This document shows positions 1-9,304 of a DNA stretch of 61,232 bases, piece after piece. Source of the stretch: Gammaproteobacteria bacterium (lineage in GTDB: Bacteria; Pseudomonadota; Gammaproteobacteria; AKS1); NCBI GenBank assembly GCA_027006175.1, contig JALTKS010000053.1:1-61232 (forward strand). The letters run 5' to 3'. The stretch's first letter is position 1, and each line of letters begins with the position of its first letter. A program made the position numbers and the translations under genes. The notes beneath the pieces are model-generated. The model saw nothing but the letters and a program-made list of their open reading frames with translations. It was not told where the DNA came from and did no database searches.

Positions 1-35
1 GCTTTTGATATGTTACAATCTGCCGCCAGATTTTA

Positions 36-126
36 GGAGAAGTGTCCGAGCGGTTGAAGGAGCACGCCTGGAAAGTGTGTATACGTTTATAGCGTATCAA
101 GGGTTCGAATCCCTTCTTCTCCGCCA
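36..126 (+). tRNA. tRNA-Ser (anticodon GGA)
   Basis: This is a class II tRNA with a long variable arm. The 7-bp acceptor arm pairs GGAGAAG (36-42) with CTTCTCC before the discriminator G, and CCA is encoded at 124-126. The anticodon stem CACGC/GTGTG encloses the loop CTGGAAA, which puts anticodon GGA at 70-72. The T arm carries the usual GGTTCGAATCC. The long variable arm and the GGA anticodon identify serine. Confidence 0.96.
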
Positions 127-129
127 TTT

Positions 130-1611
130 TTATTTTTTGACAGCACGTTGTACCTCAATCGCCTTGCCTACTAACTGAATCAAGACCTTGAATCGCTTAT
201 ACGACCTTTCATCGAGTTGGCAATCTTTTGTATGACGATCCGCATAAAACATGCCAATCGGTTTTTGATCGACAAATACGGAACCTGCAAAAAAAGAATC
301 CGTACGGATTATTTCCTTAAAATTCTCAGGAACTAATTTTAAGTACTTATCTTTATTGTCGTCATTAAGCCAAATGCTTTGCGCCTTTTTCATGACATGG
401 GTAAACAAATTAACCGGCACCAATATTATTTTGAACTGATTAAATTCAGGATCATTATCTGTTCCTGTCATATATCTGGCTTTAAGCTCATCATGTTCAA
501 CACCTTCCAGCATAGCAAACACAACTCGGTTTAAGCCTAAGCCATCATGCATCGCTCGCATAACCAACGTCATTAAAGTACTCAGATCAATCAATGAGGC
601 GGCTGAACGAATATTTTCTACCAAATCATTATAGACACCCAGTTGAGGCATCAAACAAAAATGATGTTGTTCATGATCATCCTGTTTGATAATCGGATTA
701 CCTTCACAATCCAGATCAAATTCCGGGATTCTTGGTAATAATGCAGCAGCAGGAATAACCTGATACCACTCAGATTCGCGTGCGGCTGAAATTGCATTCT
801 GGTGAATAATCGACGTCGTTCTATCATGGCCTAACTCAAGGTATTCAGAAATACTCTGTGTACATTCCATCATTTCAGGTGAGTACCAACCATTTTCAGC
901 AAGTCTTGCTAATTGGCAGGCAAGCATCACACCATAAACACGGGGGTTAGTTGCTTTATCTGCCATTAATGAGTCAACAACCAGCTCTGGCAGTTTCCAC
1001 TTTACAGCTAAAGCGTGACTTAACTGTTTTAAACTAAATCCAAGCACCAGGTACTGAGCTTCATCTGCTGACATATCATCATTTGCGATCACGTCACGAA
1101 TCTGGTTTATTTCATCACCACCGTTTAACAAAATAGCCATGGCACCAATGTTATGCATAAACCCTGCTACAAATGATTCCTTCGGCACCATATCCGCCCT
1201 TCTGCACGCCCAGTCATACGCCTGATAACCAGCATGAAATGCACGGCAAGCAACATGTATATAGGCACGCATATGCTCATCTTCAGCAGGTAGTGTTAAC
1301 AAGGTCATTTTATCGGGAAGGCTTTTTATCTTTTCCAGGCCAATCATCATTGTGGCGCTTTCAAGGGTCGTGACTTCTGATGACAATCGTCCACGAGGCA
1401 GTGAATTTGCCCAACGTAGCATTGTTAAGACCGTTCCAGGGTCATGCAACATACTGTCACAAAAGCGATCTACAGACATGCCTGTGGTTGACTTCATGGC
1501 CACGACACTTTTAGAGGTAACATCAAGAATGGGAAACTTGATGTCCGCAAGCAAATCAACCCAACCATTTAAGTCGCGTTTGTTGTCATTTTTAGCCGTT
1601 ACTGTGCTCAT
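130..1611 (-). CDS. HDOD domain protein with C-terminal GAF-like domain
   Basis: This 493-residue cytosolic protein has an HDOD domain at about residues 20-260 and a GAF-like domain at about 330-490. The HDOD part shows the family pattern, including the segment LPRGRLSSEVTTLESA and a later AGFMHNIGA. HDOD proteins are signalling scaffolds related to HD hydrolases but usually lack the catalytic metal site, and GAF domains bind small ligands. It is divergent from motAB, which hints at a role in motility or surface behaviour, but that link is only positional. The start ATG at 1611 has a weak Shine-Dalgarno sequence. No signal peptide or membrane segment is seen. Confidence 0.85.
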   Translation of the reverse strand: MSTVTAKNDNKRDLNGWVDLLADIKFPILDVTSKSVVAMKSTTGMSVDRFCDSMLHDPGTVLTMLRWANSLPRGRLSSEVTTLESATMMIGLEKIKSLPDKMTLLTLPAEDEHMRAYIHVACRAFHAGYQAYDWACRRADMVPKESFVAGFMHNIGAMAILLNGGDEINQIRDVIANDDMSADEAQYLVLGFSLKQLSHALAVKWKLPELVVDSLMADKATNPRVYGVMLACQLARLAENGWYSPEMMECTQSISEYLELGHDRTTSIIHQNAISAARESEWYQVIPAAALLPRIPEFDLDCEGNPIIKQDDHEQHHFCLMPQLGVYNDLVENIRSAASLIDLSTLMTLVMRAMHDGLGLNRVVFAMLEGVEHDELKARYMTGTDNDPEFNQFKIILVPVNLFTHVMKKAQSIWLNDDNKDKYLKLVPENFKEIIRTDSFFAGSVFVDQKPIGMFYADRHTKDCQLDERSYKRFKVLIQLVGKAIEVQRAVKK

Positions 1612-1733
1612 TTAAAGTCTTTAATTTAACCATATCCTTGCTTGTCCTTATGACATCGACCAAAAACCTGATTTCCTTAGTCTTCTTTTAATCATTTAAA
1701 CGAAAATATTCGTAAAATATATTATAAATTTAT

Positions 1734-1760
1734 TCAAGATTGCCTGAAACAAACCGATAG
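1734..1760 (+). promoter_or_regulatory. Sigma-28 (FliA)-like promoter of motAB
   Basis: TCAAGATT (1734-1741) and ACCGATAG (1753-1760) are separated by 11 bp. This fits the FliA consensus TAAAGTTT-N11-GCCGATAA at 6 of 8 positions in each half. It lies about 40 bp upstream of the motA start, and motAB genes are class III FliA targets in related bacteria. Confidence 0.5.
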
Positions 1761-1797
1761 CTTCGATTAAGTAGTTATTAATAGATTCGGAGTGTGT

Positions 1798-2658
1798 ATG
1801 TTTCTTATTATCGGCGCCATTGTCGTCTTGGGTTCAGTTGCAGGTGGCTTTGTTCTATCTCATGGTAATCTTGCTGCACTTTGGCAACCCTTTGAAATAT
1901 TGATCATTTGTGGCGCAGCATTTGGCGCATTTCTAATCTCAAACCCAATGAAAGTAGTAAAAGGTGCTTTTGGTGGCGCAATGGGTCTACTCAAAGGGGC
2001 CAAATATGGCAAGAAAGAATACATGGAATTACTTTCACTGATGTTCGATATTTTTGCCACTGTTCGAAAAGAAGGCATGATGGCGATAGAAGAACATATC
2101 GAAGAACCCAGTGATAGCGCAATTTTTAGTAAATACCCTAAAATAATTAAAGATCACCATGCCCTCGATTTTATCTGTGATTATTTACGCATTATCGTTG
2201 GTGGGAATATGAATCCATTTGAAATTGAAAACCTCATGGATATTGAGCTAGAAACCCATCACCATGAGGCAGAACAACCTTCTGCTGCGGTGACACGTGT
2301 TTCTGATGCAATGCCAGGTTTTGGTATTGTTGCTGCCGTACTGGGTATCGTTATCACCATGGCATCAATTAGTGAGCCACCTGATGTTATTGGTGCACAT
2401 GTGGGTGCCGCACTGGTTGGTACTTTCTTCGGTATCTTATTTGCGTATGGGTTTATTGGTCCAATGGCAACGGCGATGGAACACAGAGCAGCTGATGAAG
2501 CCAAGTTTCTTGAATGCATCAAGGTCTGCATTCTTTCTACTCTGAATGGTTACAGCCCTCAAATTGCCGTTGAGTTTGGTCGTAAAACCTTATTCAGCTC
2601 AGATCGACCCAGTTTCAGTGAACTGGAAGAATACCTGAAGGAACAAAAAGCCTCGTAA
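1798..2658 (+). CDS. motA: Flagellar motor stator protein MotA
   Basis: MotA is the proton-channel subunit of the flagellar stator and pairs with MotB in the inner membrane. The protein has four hydrophobic segments, a cytoplasmic loop with the conserved Arg/Glu-containing stretch VRKEGMMAIEEH, and the conserved prolines in DAMPGFGIVAAVLG and FIGPMATAME. The ATG at 1798 gives 286 residues and is preferred over the upstream GTG at 1792, because CGGAG at 1788-1792 sits five bases before it. It is followed 15 bp later by motB in one operon. The stator genes lie apart from any other flagellar gene in this window. Confidence 0.95.
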   Translation: MFLIIGAIVVLGSVAGGFVLSHGNLAALWQPFEILIICGAAFGAFLISNPMKVVKGAFGGAMGLLKGAKYGKKEYMELLSLMFDIFATVRKEGMMAIEEHIEEPSDSAIFSKYPKIIKDHHALDFICDYLRIIVGGNMNPFEIENLMDIELETHHHEAEQPSAAVTRVSDAMPGFGIVAAVLGIVITMASISEPPDVIGAHVGAALVGTFFGILFAYGFIGPMATAMEHRAADEAKFLECIKVCILSTLNGYSPQIAVEFGRKTLFSSDRPSFSELEEYLKEQKAS

Positions 2659-2673
2659 CCAGGTTGCCGGTCC

Positions 2674-3873
2674 ATGGAAGATAAAAAACAACCGATTATT
2701 GTTAAACGCATTAAGAAAGGTGGTCATGGTCACCATGGTGGCGCGTGGAAGGTTGCATTTGCTGATTTCGCTGTCGCCATGATGGCGTTCTTCATGGTTA
2801 TGTGGCTACTTGGCTCCGTTCCAACTGAAACACTAGGCGGCATTTCCGATTACTTTGAAAACGTCAGCTTAACTGAGGGACAGGCTCTCGTTCCCAGTGC
2901 CGGAATGAATGGACCCGGTGGAGCCAGTACCAGCATGATCGATGCCGGTGGCATGATGGATATATCTAAAGGTGACGGCGATAAAATCAACCAGAAAAAC
3001 AAATCTGATGATGAAACCATCGTTGAGGATGACAGCGAAAGTGAATCCGTTAAAGCAGCAATGAAGGCAGAGCAAGCAGAAAAGCAACGACTTAACGAAT
3101 TAATGAAAGATATGGTCGATGCGATTGGTAAAAATAAAGCATTATCCCCTTTCAAGGATCAATTGCTACTTCAGGTGACAGCGGAAGGATTACAAATCCA
3201 GATCGTTGATAAAGATAATAAATCTATGTTCGACAGTGGTGGTGCCAATATTAAAAATCATATGCGTGAAATATTGTATGAAATAGCCGGTTTTCTGGAA
3301 ACAGTACCGAACAAGATTAGTGTGAGTGGGCACACCGATGCTTCTACATTCACTGGCCGAGAGGATTATAGTAACTGGGAGCTTTCTGCTGATCGTGCTA
3401 ATTCAGCCAGGCGCGCGCTAGAAGAAGGCGGTCTTTCCAGAGATCAAATTGGTCGTGTTGAAGGACTCGCCGCATCAAGGTTATTCACTAAAGAAGATCC
3501 GTTTAATGAATCCAATCGTCGTATTAGCATTCTTGTGATGAACAAAAAGACCGAAAATTCTATATTAGGTACTGACTATTCTGCGTTGGAAGAAAGCAAG
3601 GAGCCCACTCAAATTAATGAAGAGCCCAAACAACCTGAGCCATTACAATTACAGCCTATTCATACTCCTATGAATGCGCTGCCACCCATTCCTGAAAAAG
3701 TAAAAGCATCAGCCCCAAGCCCAGGCAAAAAACCAAAACAGGATAATAACGTACTTAATGCCAGACCTAATGAAGAACCCGAGCCTATTGATGAGAACCA
3801 GAATACTACACCCAATGGCACTATCTCGCTTCCACCGGTTATTAATCTTAATTTAATACCCGATGCTCAATGA
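2674..3873 (+). CDS. motB: Flagellar motor stator protein MotB
   Basis: MotB anchors the stator to peptidoglycan and supplies the proton-carrying aspartate. A basic, His/Gly-rich N-terminus precedes one membrane helix. The helix begins VAFADFAVAMMAFF, and D31 matches the essential Asp32 of E. coli. Residues 60-150 form a low-complexity linker. An OmpA-like peptidoglycan-binding domain follows at about 165-300, with GHTDAS and the NRRISILVM motif. The last 90 residues are a proline-rich tail of unknown role. The 3' end overlaps the convergent macro-domain gene by 7 bp. Confidence 0.95.
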   Translation: MEDKKQPIIVKRIKKGGHGHHGGAWKVAFADFAVAMMAFFMVMWLLGSVPTETLGGISDYFENVSLTEGQALVPSAGMNGPGGASTSMIDAGGMMDISKGDGDKINQKNKSDDETIVEDDSESESVKAAMKAEQAEKQRLNELMKDMVDAIGKNKALSPFKDQLLLQVTAEGLQIQIVDKDNKSMFDSGGANIKNHMREILYEIAGFLETVPNKISVSGHTDASTFTGREDYSNWELSADRANSARRALEEGGLSRDQIGRVEGLAASRLFTKEDPFNESNRRISILVMNKKTENSILGTDYSALEESKEPTQINEEPKQPEPLQLQPIHTPMNALPPIPEKVKASAPSPGKKPKQDNNVLNARPNEEPEPIDENQNTTPNGTISLPPVINLNLIPDAQ

Positions 3874-4553
3874 AACCAATCATCAATATCCTTGTTGTCA
3901 TCCTTTAGCAATTCCTCTTCATTAATTTCTATCGCTACTGCATCATCTGTTTCAAGTAAGGCTTGCTTCGCTGCTCTAGGTTCAGTATCAAAATAGCCAG
4001 CAAAAACATCAAAATCATCCATGCCAACACACAACCAGATGTCCTTAATTCTATTTTCATCATTTGAATGCAAATATCGTTTCATCACATTAGCAAAAGC
4101 GAGGGCACATATTTCTTTAGGCACACAATAAACACCGGTGCTTATCATCGGGAATGCCACAGAGTTTATAGAAACAGGATTGTTATCATCTTGGTTTGCT
4201 TGTTCCGCAATGGTTAAAACATTTTGAATCGTGTGTTCCAGTTTTTCTAACTCATTACCGCTTCCCATTACAGGACCCACAGCATGAATAACCGCAGCAA
4301 AGTCTAATAATCCTGCTGTTGTAATAACTGCATCAGAGGTTGCCAATACCCCTTCTCGTTCAACCAAGGCATCACATTCTTTATCCAGCCTATCTCCCGC
4401 CATTCTTGAAATAATTTCAGCGAGTCCACCACCATGAGACAAACCTTTATTGGCGGGGTTCACAATGACATCAACCGGCGTAGCAAAAATATCTCTCACA
4501 GCAATGGTGAAAGTGACCTTGTCACCCACTCTCAATATCGGTAATTCAGGCAT
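3867..4553 (-). CDS. Macro domain protein (ADP-ribose binding)
   Basis: Macro domains bind or hydrolyse ADP-ribose and its derivatives. The family signatures are visible: VIVNPANKGLSHGGGLA at about residues 29-45, where the Asn and Gly-rich loop contact the ribose, and FPMISTGVYCVPKE, the phosphate-binding loop. At 228 residues it is longer than a bare macro domain. The extra part is an acidic C-terminal tail ending DDNKDIDDWFH. The start ATG is at 4553. It is a single gene convergent with motB and has no ADP-ribosyltransferase neighbour, so its substrate cannot be inferred. Confidence 0.88.
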   Translation of the reverse strand: MPELPILRVGDKVTFTIAVRDIFATPVDVIVNPANKGLSHGGGLAEIISRMAGDRLDKECDALVEREGVLATSDAVITTAGLLDFAAVIHAVGPVMGSGNELEKLEHTIQNVLTIAEQANQDDNNPVSINSVAFPMISTGVYCVPKEICALAFANVMKRYLHSNDENRIKDIWLCVGMDDFDVFAGYFDTEPRAAKQALLETDDAVAIEINEEELLKDDNKDIDDWFH

Positions 4554-4707
4554 AATCTGATTTTTTTCAGTTTTTTTATAATAATTATCTCTATCTTATT
4601 GATTTAAAAACTTTATTCAAGCAGATAACAAGTATTTGCGGCTTATAATTGCTAAAATTGGAATAGAAAACCATTCTTTATGGTCAGAGAGACTATTGAA
4701 ATAGTTA

Positions 4708-6138
4708 TTGGTGCAGACATTGCTACGTTATTTATTATTCGTCATTTTATCGTTGTCACTATCCGGCTGTGAGAAACAACAGAGCCTGTTAGAGCAAATA
4801 AAGCATGATGGTGTGCTGCTTGTTGCTACGCGTAATAGCCCAACAACATATTATGAAGGTCCTGATGGTGCAACGGGCTTTGAGTACGATCTCGTTAGCC
4901 GTTTTGCTAAAGAGTTAAATGTTAAGGTTAAAATCATAACCCCCTCTAATTTAGCCGACACTCTCTCATTAGTCGCACAGAACCAGGTTCATTTTGCCGC
5001 AGCAGGATTAACGATTACTGAATCACGAAAAGATTGGGTTAGATTTACTCCTGCTTATCAAACGATTACCCAACAATTAGTTTATAGAATGGGATCTGAC
5101 AATAAACGTCCCCGAAAACTTGCCGATTTAGTCGGAAAACATATCGAAGTGGTTGCCGATAGTAGCCATGTTGAACAACTGGAAGAGTTGCAGGCATCGC
5201 AACCTGAATTAGAGTGGATTGAAAATCCGGAACTGGATAGTGGCGAATTGCTTAATCTGGTCTGGGAACAAGTCATCGACTTTAGTATTGCCGATTCAAA
5301 TGAAGTGAAACTGAGTAAACGTTTTTATCCCGAACTGAAAGCAGCCTTCGACATAAGTCCACCTCAAGAACTCGCATGGGCATTTCCAATCAGTAAAGAT
5401 AATAGTCTCTACGATGCAGCAACCAATTTTATTAAAATGATGAAAGCCAGTGGCGAGCTAAATGTATTGCTGGATCGTTACTATGGACACATTGAACGAT
5501 TTAATTTTGCAGGCACACGCACCTATCTTCGCCATATACATAAACGGCTTCCCAAATACCGGGAATTCTTTGAAAAGGCCGCAGAGAAAAATAAACTGGA
5601 TTGGCGTTTACTCGCAGCCATTGGCTACCAGGAGTCTCATTGGAACCCTGAAGCCAGATCCCCTACCGGTGTACGTGGCATTATGATGTTAACCTTGCCA
5701 ACGGCTGAATATCTTGGCATTAAAAACCGTACTGATCCTGAACAAAGCATTACAGGTGGTGCTGAATATATTAAAAAGTTAATCAATCGCATTCCCAAGC
5801 AAATTAAAGAACCGGATCGCACCTGGTTCGCACTTGCCGCTTATAACGTGGGACTTGGCCATTTAGAAGATGCCCGTGTGATCACACAGAAACGAGGTGG
5901 CAACCCAAATGTATGGCGTGACGTGAAAGAAAACTTACCTTTATTAAGTCGACGCAAATGGTACAAACAAACTAAACACGGTTATGCTCGTGGCCGTGAA
6001 CCTGTTCGTTATGTGGAATATATTCGTAGTTATTATGATCTGCTGGTATGGTATAGCGCACAATTAGATGAACGAGTGACAGCAGAGACGCCTGAAAAGA
6101 ATACTGAAACAATTGATATAACATCACCTGCGCTTTAA
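4708..6138 (+). CDS. mltF: Membrane-bound lytic murein transglycosylase MltF
   Basis: MltF cleaves peptidoglycan glycan strands to 1,6-anhydro ends. It is an outer-membrane lipoprotein with a lipobox at LSLSGC. A periplasmic solute-binding-protein-like domain covers about residues 30-265. A family 1 SLT domain follows at about 285-430. Its catalytic glutamate lies in AIGYQESHWNPEA and the substrate motif in SPTGVRGIMMLT. The start is uncertain: TTG at 4708, GTG at 4711 and TTG at 4720 are in frame and none has a clear ribosome-binding site. It converges with the response regulator gene, with only seven bases between the stop codons. Confidence 0.93.
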   Translation: MVQTLLRYLLFVILSLSLSGCEKQQSLLEQIKHDGVLLVATRNSPTTYYEGPDGATGFEYDLVSRFAKELNVKVKIITPSNLADTLSLVAQNQVHFAAAGLTITESRKDWVRFTPAYQTITQQLVYRMGSDNKRPRKLADLVGKHIEVVADSSHVEQLEELQASQPELEWIENPELDSGELLNLVWEQVIDFSIADSNEVKLSKRFYPELKAAFDISPPQELAWAFPISKDNSLYDAATNFIKMMKASGELNVLLDRYYGHIERFNFAGTRTYLRHIHKRLPKYREFFEKAAEKNKLDWRLLAAIGYQESHWNPEARSPTGVRGIMMLTLPTAEYLGIKNRTDPEQSITGGAEYIKKLINRIPKQIKEPDRTWFALAAYNVGLGHLEDARVITQKRGGNPNVWRDVKENLPLLSRRKWYKQTKHGYARGREPVRYVEYIRSYYDLLVWYSAQLDERVTAETPEKNTETIDITSPAL

Positions 6139-6145
6139 AGCTCAA

Positions 6146-6739
6146 CTAAATCAAGTCTTGTGGTAACTCCAGGACCGATTTAATTTTCAACTTGCTCATT
6201 ATATGTTGCCGATGAACTTCAACCGTTCGCGGACTAATATTTAATAATCTGGCAATTTCTTTATTACTCAATGATTTTGCCAGCATACTCATTACTTCAT
6301 GTTCACGTGGCGTCAATGATGATAACCTTTTGCCCATCGAATCATCTGCTAATGCTTTGGATCCTGCATTCCTGTTTTTTTCTAATGCAAAATGAATACT
6401 TTTCAGTAAGGCATCACCTTCATACGGCTTTTCCAGAAAATCAACGGCACCCGCTTTCATTGCTTCAACTGCAATATTGACATTACCGTAACCCGTAATA
6501 AAAATGATGGGTAATGTTGAGCCCCTCTTATTTAATTCCTTTTGTAATTCAAGACCACTCATTTGAGGCATATTGACATCAAGAACGATACAGCCTTTAT
6601 GTGATGATTTATATGCTTCAATAAATTCCAATGGATTAGAAAATGTTTCAGATTTCAACCCTGATGAATCCATTAAAACTTTAATTAAATCCAATGAACG
6701 TCGCTCATCATCCACAATATAAACTATCTGATCACTCAT
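6146..6739 (-). CDS. FixJ/NarL-type response regulator
   Basis: This two-domain transcription factor has an N-terminal receiver with the acidic pair D10/D11, phospho-acceptor D54 in IVLDVNMPQMSG and K104 in FLEKPYEG. A C-terminal LuxR/FixJ helix-turn-helix spans about residues 135-197 (LTPREHEVMSML and NKEIARLLNISPRTVEVHR). It belongs to the FixJ/TtrR group, which usually pairs with a PAS-type histidine kinase, but no kinase is encoded in this window, so its signal is unknown. The protein ends soon after the HTH at 197 residues, normal for the family. Confidence 0.92.
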   Translation of the reverse strand: MSDQIVYIVDDERRSLDLIKVLMDSSGLKSETFSNPLEFIEAYKSSHKGCIVLDVNMPQMSGLELQKELNKRGSTLPIIFITGYGNVNIAVEAMKAGAVDFLEKPYEGDALLKSIHFALEKNRNAGSKALADDSMGKRLSSLTPREHEVMSMLAKSLSNKEIARLLNISPRTVEVHRQHIMSKLKIKSVLELPQDLI

Positions 6740-7129
6740 AATACTGAGATATTCCTGATTATTATTTTTTATTTAATTCTACCGAGCCAGCAATATAAAT
6801 CGGCAAATATTATTATTTCTTAAATCAAACTGTCTAAAACAAAATTAACAATAATTTCAGTCTCAACTAAAACCATGCTTTATAAAAAATTCAGTTGGTG
6901 AGATATTTAAAGAGATTAAATTATTTGAAATACAACGTTCTTCACCATTATTATTTTTGACTTTGTCAAAATTTATTAGTCTAATTTAATGGTAAATAGA
7001 AACGAAACGCAATGTTTACAAATACTTACGTAGTTAGGAAATAAATCGAAAAGAAGGCGTTTCAAGCTTATTGCTTAAAATATACTCACATAGTACTAAT
7101 GGGCTATTTAAGCTAAATCATTACTTTAA
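6740..7129. other. AT-rich intergenic region without a recognisable gene
   Basis: This stretch of about 390 bases is very AT-rich and has stops in all frames. It presumably holds the promoter of the response regulator gene. A TACGTA palindrome near 7027 and TAGTACTA near 7092 are visible but cannot be tied to a known factor. No tRNA, terminator or repeat array was seen. Confidence 0.6.
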
Positions 7130-7243
7130 TTAATCTACATAACCATAAAAACCTGTAATCTTGGCCTTTTTAGCTGGTTTTGCTGGTGAAGTATTCATTT
7201 TACAAGAAACGGGTAATAACAATGCATCAACATAAAATTTCAT
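7130..7243 (-). CDS. Candidate 37-residue small protein downstream of tadA
   Basis: An ATG (complement of 7241-7243) opens eight bases after the tadA stop codon and reads 37 codons to TAA at 7130-7132. The product begins MKFYVDALLLPVSCKM, has a Lys/Pro/Ala middle (SPAKPAKKAKI) and ends TGFYGYVD. A weak TAGG stands seven bases before the ATG. I do not recognise a family. The position suggests translation coupled to tadA, but an ORF of this length can occur by chance. Confidence 0.22.
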   Translation of the reverse strand: MKFYVDALLLPVSCKMNTSPAKPAKKAKITGFYGYVD

Positions 7244-7251
7244 TTATAAGC

Positions 7252-7707
7252 CTATCGCCGCTTACGAAAAAAATTCTTCAATAACTGACTGCTTGCCTCC
7301 GCCATAATGCCACCCTGTATTTCAACATGATGGTTTAATTTGCGATCTTTACTAATACTATAAATACTCTCAACGGCGCCGGCACGTGGATCGGTTGCAG
7401 CATAAACAACTCGCTTAATGCGTGCATGGGTAATTGCCCCCATGCACATTAAACAAGGTTCAAGCGTGACATAGAGTGTTGTATCGGGAAGACGATAATT
7501 TTTCAACAACATCGATGCCGCACGAATCACCTGTATCTCTGCATGTGCTGTTGGATCATGTTTAGCAATAGGCTGATTCCAGCCTTCGGCGATAATATCA
7601 CCCGCTTTAACCATTACCGCACCAACTGGTACTTCACCTTCCTGCTCAGCTTGTTTCGCCAAGGCTATGGCACGTTGCATAAATCTGCTGTCGTCTTCTA
7701 TTCCCAC
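7252..7707 (-). CDS. tadA: tRNA-specific adenosine deaminase TadA
   Basis: TadA converts adenosine 34 to inosine in the anticodon of tRNA-Arg(ACG), which allows wobble decoding. The zinc deaminase motifs are intact: HAE in [11 protein letters not shown], with the catalytic glutamate, and PCLMC in [12 protein letters not shown]. The 151-residue length is normal. The GTG start at 7707 overlaps the end of guaA by 10 bp, which implies translational coupling. An internal ATG at codon 10 is the alternative. It is the third gene of a guaB-guaA-tadA operon. Confidence 0.95.
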   Translation of the reverse strand: MGIEDDSRFMQRAIALAKQAEQEGEVPVGAVMVKAGDIIAEGWNQPIAKHDPTAHAEIQVIRAASMLLKNYRLPDTTLYVTLEPCLMCMGAITHARIKRVVYAATDPRAGAVESIYSISKDRKLNHHVEIQGGIMAEASSQLLKNFFRKRR

Positions 7708-9272
7708 TCAATCGTTGCCGGTGGCTTACTTGAGATATCATATGCAACACGTGAAATACCGGTCACTTCATTAATAATACGGCTGGAAACGGTTTCCAGA
7801 AATTCGTAAGGTAAATGTGCCCAACGTGCTGTCATGAAATCAATCGTTTCAACGGCACGCAGAGAAACCACGTACTGGTAACGACGACCATCACCCGTTA
7901 CACCAACTGATTTAACGGGCAAGAAAACCGTAAATGCCTGACTGACTTTTTCATACAGGTCATTAGCATGCAGTTCTTCAATAAAAATATTATCGGCGAG
8001 ACGTAAAATATCGGCGTATTCTTTTTTCACTTCACCGAGAATGCGTACACCCAGCCCGGGTCCCGGAAAAGGATGGCGATAAACCATGTCATAAGGTAAA
8101 CCAAGTTCAACACCGAGCTTACGGACTTCATCTTTGAATAATTCACGTAAGGGTTCGCAAAGTTTCAGTTTCATGTAGTCTGGTAGTCCACCGACATTAT
8201 GGTGCGACTTGATTAAATGCGCCTTACCTGTTTTTGCGCCGGCTGATTCAATGACATCCGGATAAATTGTACCTTGTGCAAGCCATTTGGCATTCTGTAA
8301 CTTACTGGATTCTTCTTCGAAAATATCTACAAACAAATTACCAATGATTTTACGTTTTACCTCAGGATCTTCCTGACCTGCGAGGGCGGCAAGGAAGCGG
8401 TCTTCTGCATCAACACGAATGACTTTTACACCCATGTGTTCGGCAAAGGTAGCCATGACCTGATCACCTTCGTTTAAACGCAGCAAACCATTATCAACAA
8501 ACACACAGGTTAATTTTTTACCAATGGCTTTGTGCAACAATGCCGCAACCACCGATGAATCAACACCACCCGATAAGCCTAAAATAACCTCATCATCACC
8601 CACTGTTTTGCGAATGGTTTCAATTGCATCATTGGCAATATTGTCGGCGGTCCATAATCCATCACAGCCACAAATATCATGTACGAAGCGATTTATGATG
8701 CGTTCACCTTGATGCGTGTGGGTCACTTCAGGATGGAATTGCAAGCCATAGAAACGGCGCGACTCGTCCGCCATGCCTGCAATAGGTGCGCTTTCTGTTG
8801 AGCACATCAATACAAAGCTATCGGGTAACTCAACGACCTTATCACCATGACTCATCCAGACATCGAGTAAACCGTAACCTTCTTTGGTTTCATGATCTTC
8901 AATGTCTTTTAATAATTCAGTATGACCACGCGCTCTTACTTGTGCGTAACCATATTCATGGGTCAGCGCCGATTCTACCCGACCACCTAATTGCGCCGCC
9001 ATGGTTTGCATGCCGTAACAAATGCCCAGTACCGGCACCCCCATTTCAAATACACAATCATGCGCACGCGGTGATTCACCCTCGGTAACTGTTTCAGGAC
9101 CACCTGAAAGAATAATGCCTTTGGGATTAAATCCGGTAATGGCTGAAGCATCCACATCGTAGGGATAAATTTCACTGTAAACACCCGCTTCACGCACGCG
9201 GCGCGCAATCAATTGTGTGTATTGCGAACCAAAATCTAGAATTAAAATACGATCAGCGTGTATATTCGACAT
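7698..9272 (-). CDS. guaA: GMP synthase (glutamine-hydrolysing)
   Basis: GuaA aminates XMP to GMP, the last step of guanine nucleotide synthesis. The N-terminal class I glutamine amidotransferase has the nucleophile Cys in GICYGMQ and His/Glu in [10 protein letters not shown]. The ATP pyrophosphatase domain carries the P-loop [11 protein letters not shown]. The C-terminal dimerisation domain ends with the conserved KPPATIEWE. At 524 residues it matches the E. coli enzyme. AGG lies eight bases before the ATG. The gene follows guaB by 32 bp and overlaps tadA. Confidence 0.98.
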   Translation of the reverse strand: MSNIHADRILILDFGSQYTQLIARRVREAGVYSEIYPYDVDASAITGFNPKGIILSGGPETVTEGESPRAHDCVFEMGVPVLGICYGMQTMAAQLGGRVESALTHEYGYAQVRARGHTELLKDIEDHETKEGYGLLDVWMSHGDKVVELPDSFVLMCSTESAPIAGMADESRRFYGLQFHPEVTHTHQGERIINRFVHDICGCDGLWTADNIANDAIETIRKTVGDDEVILGLSGGVDSSVVAALLHKAIGKKLTCVFVDNGLLRLNEGDQVMATFAEHMGVKVIRVDAEDRFLAALAGQEDPEVKRKIIGNLFVDIFEEESSKLQNAKWLAQGTIYPDVIESAGAKTGKAHLIKSHHNVGGLPDYMKLKLCEPLRELFKDEVRKLGVELGLPYDMVYRHPFPGPGLGVRILGEVKKEYADILRLADNIFIEELHANDLYEKVSQAFTVFLPVKSVGVTGDGRRYQYVVSLRAVETIDFMTARWAHLPYEFLETVSSRIINEVTGISRVAYDISSKPPATIEWE

Positions 9273-9304
9273 GAAGTAACCTGTATGAACCCAAAAATAG
9301 TGGT

